Part shown: positions 21,334-28,148 of the stretch, piece after piece
Numbering within the stretch: the stretch's first letter is position 1
Layout of the letters: every line of letters starts with the position of its first letter
Translations under genes and position numbers: made by a program
The notes under the pieces: model-generated
What the model was told of the DNA's origin: nothing
Databases searched by the model: none
Seen by the model: only the letters and a program-made list of their open reading frames with translations
Assembly: GCA_905215035.1 (NCBI GenBank)
Contig: CAJMOJ010000011.1
Span: 1 to 34,944 of the forward strand
Length of the DNA: 34,944 bases
DNA from: an uncultured bacterium
Lineage (GTDB): Bacteria > Actinomycetota > Coriobacteriia > Coriobacteriales > Eggerthellaceae
Direction of reading: 5' to 3'

Positions 21334-22058
21334 TGCTTACTCCAGAACAGATGGATATTGCTGGCGAGTATGTAACTACTACGTATCGGCAAATAGAATC
21401 TGAACTCATCGAATACCTTGTCGCCAAGATGATTGAGGGTGATATTTCAGGGCAACGCGCTCAAACTGCGCTTTTGATGCTTATGCAGTCGATGCCGATT
21501 GAGCTTAAAAAGATCATCGATTCACATGCCAGTGAAATTGACAAGGCCGTAAAAGCAGACGTTGAGCAAGCTATGGCAACAAGTGATTCATTTGACCTTG
21601 GCATCATTTCTGATGCTCTTGGGCTTAGTCTTGCAGAAGATGCTTTAACTGTTCAGACTGCTTCTGTTTTGGCTTCAGCACGTGAAATGATTGCACGAGA
21701 TAATCTCGCGCTTTCTGAGTCAGCTCGTTCTAAGTTTCTTCAATGGTCCACTTGGGCAGTTACCCAAAACGCAACAGGTAACATAACTACAGAACAAGCA
21801 ATGCATAAGGCCGTACGTGAGCTTGCACGAGGTGGCCTAACGCTAGTCACCTACAAAGACGAAGAAACAGGCAAAATAACCATCACAAATAAGGTTGATG
21901 TAGCCGTACAGCGTCATTTGCGTAGCCTTATTGCCCAAGGCACAGCTCAGCTAACCATGGAGCGCATGAAAGAATCTGGTATTGAGTTCGTAGAAGTATC
22001 GAGTCATATCGATCACGACCTTCTCATTGTGAATGGCAAGGACAGTGTTACCACATAG
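21333..22058 (+). CDS. Minor capsid protein (Phage_min_cap2 type), N-terminal part before a frameshift
   Basis: The N-terminal 241 residues of a minor capsid protein that in relatives continues in one frame with the segment starting near 22013. Helical throughout (YLVAKMIEGDISGQRAQTAL, then LARGGLTLVTYKDEETG). The last real residues are VEVSSHI; the following 15 codons are frame-shifted sequence. The end at 22058 is premature, because the expected SHIGxRPSHCEWQG continues one base out of frame. It begins by overlapping the portal stop (TGATG). The protein would sit inside or at the portal vertex of the capsid. As it stands it lacks its conserved Cys/His core. Confidence 0.75.
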   Translation: MLTPEQMDIAGEYVTTTYRQIESELIEYLVAKMIEGDISGQRAQTALLMLMQSMPIELKKIIDSHASEIDKAVKADVEQAMATSDSFDLGIISDALGLSLAEDALTVQTASVLASAREMIARDNLALSESARSKFLQWSTWAVTQNATGNITTEQAMHKAVRELARGGLTLVTYKDEETGKITITNKVDVAVQRHLRSLIAQGTAQLTMERMKESGIEFVEVSSHIDHDLLIVNGKDSVTT

Positions 22059-23092
22059 GTGGCGCCATTGAGGTTGACGGAATACGTTATGAGGATTTTG
22101 AATATGGAACGGGCTATCGCGGAACTTGTGGCCCTTACACAGCTCTTGGTGATCAGCTCCTAGGCGTGAACTGTCGCCATTCGTTCGCACCATGGGTGCC
22201 GGGCAGCCCACGGGCTTACCATCCGGATCCAGAAAGCCCTACCGGTCTTGATAACGAAGAGATCTACAATCTCACTCAGAAACAACGTTATCGTGAGCGC
22301 AAGATCCGAGAAGCCAAACGAGAGCTCGCAGCTACACAACAGCTCTATGATGCGAATCCAAGCCCTGAGAATGCGGCTGAGGTGACCAAAGCGAAGCTCT
22401 TACTGCAAAAGCGTCAGGAAGCGATGCGCTCATTCATTAAGGAGTCCAACGCTAAATGCAACAAAGGAACACAAATCCTTATCAGACAACCACAGCGTGA
22501 ATGGGCTGGAGACATGCCGAAAGATGCAACGTTAAAGGCGATTAAGGAGAATAAGAAGGTATCATCAGGTCTTTCTCATAAACTATGGGCAGGACAATTC
22601 GAAAATGAAGTTTTAACCGCAAAACTACCCAACGGATCAACATTTGAAAAAGTTGGCACGCCATTAGGTGTAGATCTAACAGAAGAAGAAGTTGGGCTAC
22701 TCCATGGAGCAAATCTAGCTCATACACATACCACAACTATTGGTGGTACTTTTAGCTGGGAAGATATCGAGCTAACGGTCATCACTGAATCACCGTACCA
22801 TATCGTGACCGATGTTCTTAAAAAGAAAAGATACGAGCTAACTCGAACTGCTAAGGCTACAGAAGAAAGCACAAAACAATTTGAACTTGATTTTCACATA
22901 GAAGAAATAACGGTCAAGAATAATGAAGAATACAGAATCTGGGTAGAAGACGGCTATGAGCAAGCAGGGATAAGACTCGATCCAGCTGGTGAAAGAAAAG
23001 CCCTAGTCGTGGTAAAATCAAAGATGCATCAATGGTTGAAGAAACACGCCTCCGATTATGGATTTGATTACAATTCTGAGAAGTTGAAATAG
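22013..23092 (+). CDS. Minor capsid protein, C-terminal part after a one-base frameshift, with JAMM-like end domain
   Basis: The second half of the minor capsid protein, in the -1 frame. The expected sequence resumes at about 22013 (RPSHCEWQGQCYHIGGAIEV), with the Cys/His-rich core GVNCRHSFAPWVPG. A free-standing product could only begin near GTG 22166. After residues typical of the family (KIREAKREL...), an additional domain (about 22560-23092) contains HTH-TTTIGGTF-SWED, the HxH...SxxD spacing of JAMM/JAB metallo-isopeptidases. Such variable C-terminal domains are seen in MuF-type phage polymorphic toxins. Function of this copy is doubtful because of the break. No internal start with a ribosome site is evident. 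Confidence 0.7.
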   Translation, partial: SRPSHCEWQGQCYHIGGAIEVDGIRYEDFEYGTGYRGTCGPYTALGDQLLGVNCRHSFAPWVPGSPRAYHPDPESPTGLDNEEIYNLTQKQRYRERKIREAKRELAATQQLYDANPSPENAAEVTKAKLLLQKRQEAMRSFIKESNAKCNKGTQILIRQPQREWAGDMPKDATLKAIKENKKVSSGLSHKLWAGQFENEVLTAKLPNGSTFEKVGTPLGVDLTEEEVGLLHGANLAHTHTTTIGGTFSWEDIELTVITESPYHIVTDVLKKKRYELTRTAKATEESTKQFELDFHIEEITVKNNEEYRIWVEDGYEQAGIRLDPAGERKALVVVKSKMHQWLKKHASDYGFDYNSEKLK

Positions 23093-23296
23093 ATGAACGA
23101 ACGCAAAACATACCAACTGGACGGAGACATTAATAAACGATCTGCTGAAGGTTTGATATTCTTACTCAAACAAGGACGCGAAATCCATTTTGAACCTTAT
23201 TCCGATGAATTTATGCGTGAGTATTTAAACGATGAAGATTACGCTTTATGGCTCGAAAAGAAAGCTGAAGCAGAATCAGAAGAAGCATCGCATTAA
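23093..23296 (+). CDS. Small acidic protein, candidate cognate immunity partner
   Basis: A 67-aa acidic protein (REYLNDEDYALWLEKKAEAE) whose ATG directly follows the stop of the minor capsid C-terminal part. In MuF-type phage polymorphic toxins a small gene at this place often encodes the immunity protein, so this is the main hypothesis; a structural role or no role is the alternative. No family is recognised and there is no membrane segment. A terminator 45 bases later closes the transcript unit. Confidence 0.55.
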   Translation: MNERKTYQLDGDINKRSAEGLIFLLKQGREIHFEPYSDEFMREYLNDEDYALWLEKKAEAESEEASH

Positions 23297-23340
23297 TCAT
23301 TACTACTCCGTTTTAGTCCACTTTACTCCGTACTTTCTAG

Positions 23341-23358
23341 CCCCTCCATCGAGGGGTT
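23341..23358 (+). terminator. Rho-independent terminator after the minor capsid region
   Basis: CCCCTC-CATC-GAGGGG, a 6-bp stem with a 4-base loop, followed by TTTTTT. It lies between the small acidic gene and the scaffold gene, so some late transcripts stop here while others must read through or start again in 23360-23480. Confidence 0.8.
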
Positions 23359-23485
23359 TTTTATGCCAAAAATGTAGAAAACGACACCTGCCCCATACTT
23401 CATCTTGCGTGGGATCGCGAAAAAAACCCGCCTGAATCGCGAAGGGAATCGCGCAAACAAACCCAGGATGAAAGGAACAGGAAAT

Positions 23486-24031
23486 ATGGGTGCTAACGAA
23501 CCTAAAGAGCCACAAGAGCCAACTAATCCACCAGAGCCAAACGAGCCAACACCTCCTACTGATCCCAAGGGTCCAGAGCCTAAAGATCCTGAGCCAAAGG
23601 AGCCAGAAGGTGATGAAGGTCTCTTAGACGAACATGGCAAACCCGCTATCAATGCAGAAAAGTACAAGCGTGACATGGAAAAAAAGGACGCCAAGATTGC
23701 TGAACTTGAAGCAAAGATTGCTGAGCAGGCCAAGACTGAAGAAGGTCGAAAAGAACTGCAGAAGCAGATCGATGAGATGAAAGCATCTCAGGCCGATGAG
23801 CGCGTGACTCACAAGCTTGAAATGGCAGGGTGCAAGAACACCAAGGCTGCAAAAGCTCTCCTCGATGACTACAATGGCGACGTCGCGAAACTCAAGGAGG
23901 AGTGCCCTTACCTGTTCGAAGGCAAGAAAGAATCTGGCTCTACAGGTGGTAAACCAGGTGGAGCGCCCAGCGATAAAGAAAAACGACTTGCAGAAGCTCG
24001 TAAAATTGCTGGAATTCATACTAAGGAGTAA
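23486..24031 (+). CDS. Capsid scaffolding protein (DUF4355-like)
   Basis: A 181-aa protein. The first ~45 residues are a Pro/Glu/Asn repeat (repeats of PEP, PKEP, DPEP), followed by a coiled coil at about 50-105 (EKYKRDMEKKDAKIAELEAK) and a Gly/Lys-rich end. This is the pattern of phage scaffold proteins (DUF4355 family) that assemble the procapsid and are then removed. It starts at 23486 because AGGAAAT precedes that ATG; an earlier ATG at 23468 is possible. It lies directly before the major capsid gene, as expected. Confidence 0.8.
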   Translation: MGANEPKEPQEPTNPPEPNEPTPPTDPKGPEPKDPEPKEPEGDEGLLDEHGKPAINAEKYKRDMEKKDAKIAELEAKIAEQAKTEEGRKELQKQIDEMKASQADERVTHKLEMAGCKNTKAAKALLDDYNGDVAKLKEECPYLFEGKKESGSTGGKPGGAPSDKEKRLAEARKIAGIHTKE

Positions 24032-24034
24032 ATA

Positions 24035-24979
24035 ATGGCTGATGATTTGACTAATGAATTTCCTGAAGAGTATAAACAAGTACTCGATGAGTTGATCGTA
24101 CAGGAATCGTTCACCACTCCATTTCAGGAGCAAGGCGCAGAATTCGTTAGCGCACGAACTGTCAAAGTGCCAGAGATGGTCTTTGATGGCGGTACTGAGG
24201 ATTATGACCGTTTCGTTACCAAGGGTAAGGCAGCTATCAAATACACGCCTTACGAACTTGACAAGGATCGTCAGAAGGCATTCTACAATGATGCACTTGA
24301 CGTTATGGATCAGCCTCTTTTAGGCATGACTAACATTGCATCTCAGTTTGAGCGTACTCTACTTGTCCCAGAGATTGATACTTATTTCTTTGGAAAGGCT
24401 CACACTGCAGCGAAGACCAAGGCGACTACCAATCTGACCGCCGCAAACATCAAGACTGAGCTACGTAAAGCACGTATCCAGCTCAAACATGCTGGTTATG
24501 CTTCAGCCTATCTCTACATGAGTTCAGATGCTCTTGCATGTCTTGAAGATGCACTTGATCGAGAGTTTGCTGGTGAAGACGTTATCACCGATACCGTTGG
24601 TACCTACAACTTCTTTGAAATCTTCGAGCCAGATGATGAGCGCTTAGGCGGTGCAGATTTTATCGCTATCGGCAAAAGCTCTGATCCTAAATCTAAGCCA
24701 ATCCGTTTTGTTTGGAAGCGTGCAGTTACCAAATACTTCCCGCCTGAAGTTAACCAGAATGGTGATGGACACGAGCTGCAGATGCGCTGGGTGTATGGCA
24801 CGATCGCACTTAAGAACAAGGCGGCTGGAATTTACGCTAACAAGGGCACCGAAGCTCCAGACTGCTCGGTTCGTCCTGTCAAGCTTGTTTTGCCGGTTAG
24901 CGCTGATACCGCTCAAGTAAATGAAAACGAAACCACTAATGACCCAAACAAGGTTGAAGTTCCAGGTAGCGGGGAATAG
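24035..24979 (+). CDS. Major capsid protein
   Basis: A 314-aa structural protein immediately after the scaffold gene. AAGGAGTAATA precedes the ATG. The N-terminal helices, the acidic/aromatic block EDYDRFVTKGKAAIKYTPYELDKDR and the segment LKHAGYASAYLYMSSDAL are typical of major capsid proteins with the HK97-type fold in this phage group; I infer the fold from order and pattern. The C-terminus is Thr/Asn/Glu-rich, like an exposed tail. Expected in several hundred copies per particle. Confidence 0.85.
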   Translation: MADDLTNEFPEEYKQVLDELIVQESFTTPFQEQGAEFVSARTVKVPEMVFDGGTEDYDRFVTKGKAAIKYTPYELDKDRQKAFYNDALDVMDQPLLGMTNIASQFERTLLVPEIDTYFFGKAHTAAKTKATTNLTAANIKTELRKARIQLKHAGYASAYLYMSSDALACLEDALDREFAGEDVITDTVGTYNFFEIFEPDDERLGGADFIAIGKSSDPKSKPIRFVWKRAVTKYFPPEVNQNGDGHELQMRWVYGTIALKNKAAGIYANKGTEAPDCSVRPVKLVLPVSADTAQVNENETTNDPNKVEVPGSGE

Positions 24980-24982
24980 TCA

Positions 24983-25363
24983 ATGCCGTCCTTAAATGTA
25001 GATTACACATACTACAAGGACACCTACGGAGGAACTACGATTCCCGAAGATGAATGGTCTGGGTATGCAACTCGAGCAGAGTCATACCTAGACCGCATCA
25101 GCGTTTTGTCAACTGTGACTCCGTATGGAAATGATGATGATCGAGCATGGTCTATGGCTCTTTGTGCTGTTGCTGAAGAATACTGCAATTTCGATGTAGC
25201 AGCCAATAGCGCAGGATCTGTTAAATCGGCTAGTGTCGGATCCGTTTCAGAGACCTTTGACGCTACTTATGGCGGTGCGATTGATTTATCTCCAAATGGT
25301 CAAAAAAGAGCTCTTCACGATGCAGCAAGTAACTATCTACACATCTATGTTGGGATCTGCTAA
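24983..25363 (+). CDS. Head-tail connector (adaptor) protein
   Basis: A 126-aa protein placed directly after the major capsid gene, where the head completion adaptor (gp6/gp15 type) is found. Its helical layout (EYCNFDVAANSAGSV, then KRALHDAASNYLHIYVG) fits that family. GGGGAAT lies about 8 bases upstream. It shares one base (TAATG) with the next gene. It would bind the portal and prepare the site for the tail. Confidence 0.75.
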   Translation: MPSLNVDYTYYKDTYGGTTIPEDEWSGYATRAESYLDRISVLSTVTPYGNDDDRAWSMALCAVAEEYCNFDVAANSAGSVKSASVGSVSETFDATYGGAIDLSPNGQKRALHDAASNYLHIYVGIC

Positions 25364-25728
25364 TGGTCGCCTTGAAGAAACGTCCATCAATGCTCTACCC
25401 TCTGTGTACGCAGACTGTAACGGTCTACCATCGAGAGGATAACAAGATCACTCGATCAATTTACGATCGAGCTTTTCTTGACTTTAAGAAAGTCAAGAGT
25501 GTTGACAAGACAGGCTCTAAAGATGCTTTGTCATTTCTGCTTGTTGTTGTGGGTGATGCTGATATTTGCTCTGGAGATAAAGTCGTCTTAGGCAAAGGCT
25601 TAGACATATCAACCGATGATCAATGGAGATCGCTTATTCCAGCTAAGACTCCTGGTGTGTGCGTTGTTTCCTATATTGATAAGAAATACTTCAACGGGGA
25701 AATATGCCATGTAGAAGCTGGAGGATAA
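25363..25728 (+). CDS. Minor capsid / head-closure protein 1 (Minor_capsid_1-like)
   Basis: A 121-aa beta-rich protein (TVTVYHREDNKITRSIYDRA, ICSGDKVVLGKG, IDKKYFNGEICHVE). Its place and size match minor capsid protein 1 of A118-like and lactococcal phages, a head-closure or stopper-type component. It starts at TAATG with the connector and ends 4 bases before the next gene, so the three form a coupled unit. Confidence 0.7.
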   Translation: MVALKKRPSMLYPLCTQTVTVYHREDNKITRSIYDRAFLDFKKVKSVDKTGSKDALSFLLVVVGDADICSGDKVVLGKGLDISTDDQWRSLIPAKTPGVCVVSYIDKKYFNGEICHVEAGG

Positions 25729-25732
25729 GCAT

Positions 25733-26101
25733 ATGCGTATCAAAATATCTGCCAACATCCTCCCTAATCGAGAAATTATTGATCGTCTAGGACTTAGCCA
25801 AAAAGGAAACGTACAGCAATTCTTAACAGATAGGGTCTTGTTTCGCATGCGTCGTTATATGCCATGGAGAACAGGACACACCGCTGAAAGCTTAACTATT
25901 GCCTCGTCTCCTACGAGCATTACCGTTAATGCTCCTTATGCGCAGTATCTCTACAACGGTGTGTCAAAGGGGGGACATCCGCTTAATTACACCAAAACGG
26001 AAAATCCACTCGCTGGTCCATTCTGGGATCGCACGCTTATCCAAGAAGAAGGAAAAGCTATCGCACAAGAAGTGAATGATTATGCAAGGAGTATCTCATG
26101 A
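25733..26101 (+). CDS. Minor capsid protein 2 (Minor_capsid_2-like)
   Basis: A 122-aa protein, RRYMPWRTGHTAESLTIA then APYAQYLYNGVS..NPLAGPFWD, the signature of the Minor_capsid_2/HK97 gp10-like family of tail-joining proteins. GGAGG precedes the ATG. It overlaps the next gene by 4 bases (ATGA). The role is in completing the neck between head and tail. Recognition rests on conserved words and gene order. Confidence 0.8.
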   Translation: MRIKISANILPNREIIDRLGLSQKGNVQQFLTDRVLFRMRRYMPWRTGHTAESLTIASSPTSITVNAPYAQYLYNGVSKGGHPLNYTKTENPLAGPFWDRTLIQEEGKAIAQEVNDYARSIS

Positions 26102-26544
26102 GCCCACTAGACAAGATGAGGACGTTTATCAAAAGCTTTCCTGACGCAAATATTCTTTCGCAACTTTCAATTGATTACACCGATTCAATCCCAAATTGCG
26201 GTGGACTCTTCCCATCAGGGCTCGTAGAAATCAAACGATCTACTGACATCGTGGGCAATACAAGCGTTGAGAATCAATACAACTTTGCACTTTATACCGC
26301 ATTTGAAAAAGCGCCCGGAGAAGATACTGGCGCGACTTTTAACGCTGATTGGCTTATGGATTTTCAAGAGTGGGTGCAAAAACAATCCGTATGTGGGTTA
26401 GCGCCCAGCTTTGGAGATATGCCCAAAACTGAGCGAATCGTTGCACAAAATGGAGCGATCTACTCTGCAGATGAAGAAGGCGTAGCGATCTACGTCATTC
26501 AAATTTCAGTTTTGTTTACCAAGCACTTTAAGAAAAGAGGATAA
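26098..26544 (+). CDS. Minor capsid protein 3 / tail terminator-like
   Basis: A 148-aa protein following minor capsid protein 2, with the layout of Minor_capsid_3/tail-terminator proteins (early SIDYTDSIPNCGGLFPSG, then FALYTAFEKA, C-terminal YVIQISVLFTKHF). It would cap the tail tube and join it to the head. It is coupled to the gene before (ATGA) and precedes the major tail protein, as in related phages. Confidence 0.75.
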   Translation: MSPLDKMRTFIKSFPDANILSQLSIDYTDSIPNCGGLFPSGLVEIKRSTDIVGNTSVENQYNFALYTAFEKAPGEDTGATFNADWLMDFQEWVQKQSVCGLAPSFGDMPKTERIVAQNGAIYSADEEGVAIYVIQISVLFTKHFKKRG

Positions 26545-26547
26545 AAC

Positions 26548-27102
26548 ATGCCTGACAACACTGTATTTAACACAACCCCAGGCGAGACGATTGCCCGGGA
26601 GTTGCTTATTACTTACCTCAATACTGGCACCTATACATCTCCTGTATGGAGCGCACTAGGAAAGCGTGTAGGCGATTCATCCCAGCAATATGACTGGAGT
26701 GAGGAATCGTCTAAGGACATCCTTGGTAATACCCATTCAAGCATGAAAAAGCCAACTATTACTCAGTCATTTGAACCTTGTAATCTTGATTCTGAAGACT
26801 CAGCAATCGTAAAGGTTTGGAAGCTTGGCATCGAAGAGCAAAACAACACTGCTTTGGCAAACATGGATCTAATGTTGGTCCATCTCTATGCTGGGTCAAA
26901 AACTGCTCCTTTTGCTGAACGCTACCCCTCATCAATGGTAAAGCCAACTGGTCTTGGTGGTGAAGGTGGCGGTTCAATCGAGATGCCTATTGATGTTACT
27001 TTTGGCGGAAAACGAGAGACCGGCACGGTAGCGCTTGCAGCAGACGGTACGCCAACTTTTACGGCTTCTAGTGCATCTGCAATTAATTTCGACGAGGACT
27101 AA
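26548..27102 (+). CDS. Major tail (tube) protein
   Basis: A 184-aa tail tube protein. It is in the expected place between tail terminator and tail chaperones, with AGAGGAT before the ATG. The sequence is beta-rich with a Gly-rich middle (GLGGEGGGSIEMPIDVTFGG) typical of these proteins, and ends in a Ser/Thr-rich, acidic tail. It polymerises into the tube around the tape measure. No unusual features. Confidence 0.85.
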   Translation: MPDNTVFNTTPGETIARELLITYLNTGTYTSPVWSALGKRVGDSSQQYDWSEESSKDILGNTHSSMKKPTITQSFEPCNLDSEDSAIVKVWKLGIEEQNNTALANMDLMLVHLYAGSKTAPFAERYPSSMVKPTGLGGEGGGSIEMPIDVTFGGKRETGTVALAADGTPTFTASSASAINFDED

Positions 27103-27117
27103 TAGGAGCGTGTACCA

Positions 27118-27567
27118 ATGGCTAAAATTTTGAACTTTGATACGGGTATTGAAGAATTTGTTATTAACGATAAAGCCACTGTTTACTTCAACCCAACAGA
27201 CGTAGTTTTTGTCGAGAAACTCTATGATGCATTTACAGGGCTTGAGTCTAAACAAGATGAATTTCAAAAGCGTGTTGATGAGATCGGATCTGATGGTGAG
27301 CAAATGTTTGCTTACGCATCAGAACGAGACCATGAAATGCGTAGCATTATTGATGATCTTTTAGGCGATGGTATTGCTGATGCCCTATTCCCAAACATGA
27401 ACTGCTACGCCCTCGCTAACGGTCTACCTGTATGGATGAATCTTATGTTTGCAATTGCCGAGACTATTGAAGCTGGATTTACGGCAGAGCAGAAGAAGTC
27501 TGATCCACGCCTTAAGAAGTTCTCTCAAAAATATGATGGTATGGTTTCCAAATACAAAAAGAAGTAA
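27118..27567 (+). CDS. Tail assembly chaperone, first protein (A118 gp14-like)
   Basis: A 149-aa acidic protein in the position of the upstream tail chaperone gene, before the tape measure. The conserved-type N-terminus (INDKATVYFNPTDVVFVEKL) and helical, Lys-rich C-terminus (KKSDPRLKKF) fit. TAGGAGCG precedes it. Its last codons are AAA-AAG-AAG-stop, and the next gene lies in the -1 frame and is open up to here, so a frameshift product like the G/GT pair of other siphophages is possible. Confidence 0.75.
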   Translation: MAKILNFDTGIEEFVINDKATVYFNPTDVVFVEKLYDAFTGLESKQDEFQKRVDEIGSDGEQMFAYASERDHEMRSIIDDLLGDGIADALFPNMNCYALANGLPVWMNLMFAIAETIEAGFTAEQKKSDPRLKKFSQKYDGMVSKYKKK

Positions 27568-27569
27568 TT

Positions 27570-28139
27570 ATGTCTGTCTATGATCTTCCAACATCAGCTG
27601 TTATTGGTGATTGCGAGTACCAAATCAATAGTGATTGGAGAGCAGCGATCGACATAATTGAGGTCATGCAAGATCAAGAGATTGAAGACGAAGAGAGGAC
27701 ACTAGTTGTTCTCTCTGTCTTTTATCAAGAGTTCGAGAATATGCCAGTCAAACTGTTCCAAGAAGCTATTAATTATGTGTATTGGTTTATCGGTGGTGGC
27801 GGTACTGATGACGATAAAGCACCTAAAGCAGAAAAGCTAAAACTGATGGATTGGCATCAAGATTTACCCATCATCATTGCACCAGTTAACCGTGTCTTAG
27901 GTTTTGAAGTTCGTGCTTGTGAATATCTCCATTGGTGGAGTTTCTTGTCTGCGTATTACGAGATGGGAGGCGACTGTCTTTTTGCTCAGGTTGTAAGCAT
28001 ACGCAAAAAACTAGCTCAGGGTAAAAAACTAGATAAAACAGACCAAGCTTTTTACCGCGAAAACAGAGACATTATTGATCTTAAACAACAAGACCTCTCA
28101 GCTGATGAGGAGGAGTTGCTCAATCAGTGGATTAAGTAA
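27570..28139 (+). CDS. Gp15-family tail protein (second chaperone)
   Basis: A 189-aa protein of the phage Gp15 family (Listeria A118 gp15), which follows the first chaperone and precedes the tape measure. Its distinctive words are VYWFIGGGG, a Trp/Tyr-rich block (CEYLHWWSFLSAYYEMGGD) and a Lys-rich end (KKLAQGKKLDKTDQ). It starts 2 bases after the preceding stop with no good ribosome site of its own, which makes translational coupling or frameshift entry likely. Confidence 0.85.
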   Translation: MSVYDLPTSAVIGDCEYQINSDWRAAIDIIEVMQDQEIEDEERTLVVLSVFYQEFENMPVKLFQEAINYVYWFIGGGGTDDDKAPKAEKLKLMDWHQDLPIIIAPVNRVLGFEVRACEYLHWWSFLSAYYEMGGDCLFAQVVSIRKKLAQGKKLDKTDQAFYRENRDIIDLKQQDLSADEEELLNQWIK

Positions 28140-28148
28140 GGATTTGCC

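Noticed and set aside
22001..22020. Programmed -1 frameshift in the minor capsid gene
   Set aside because: No slippery heptamer or nearby stimulatory hairpin is visible; insertion of one G restores the family sequence exactly, so a deletion or read error is simpler.
23624..24133. Minus-strand 169-codon frame across scaffold and capsid genes
   Set aside because: Antisense of two well-supported genes, Phe/Leu/Ser-rich because of the Lys/Glu-rich coiled coil on the other strand.
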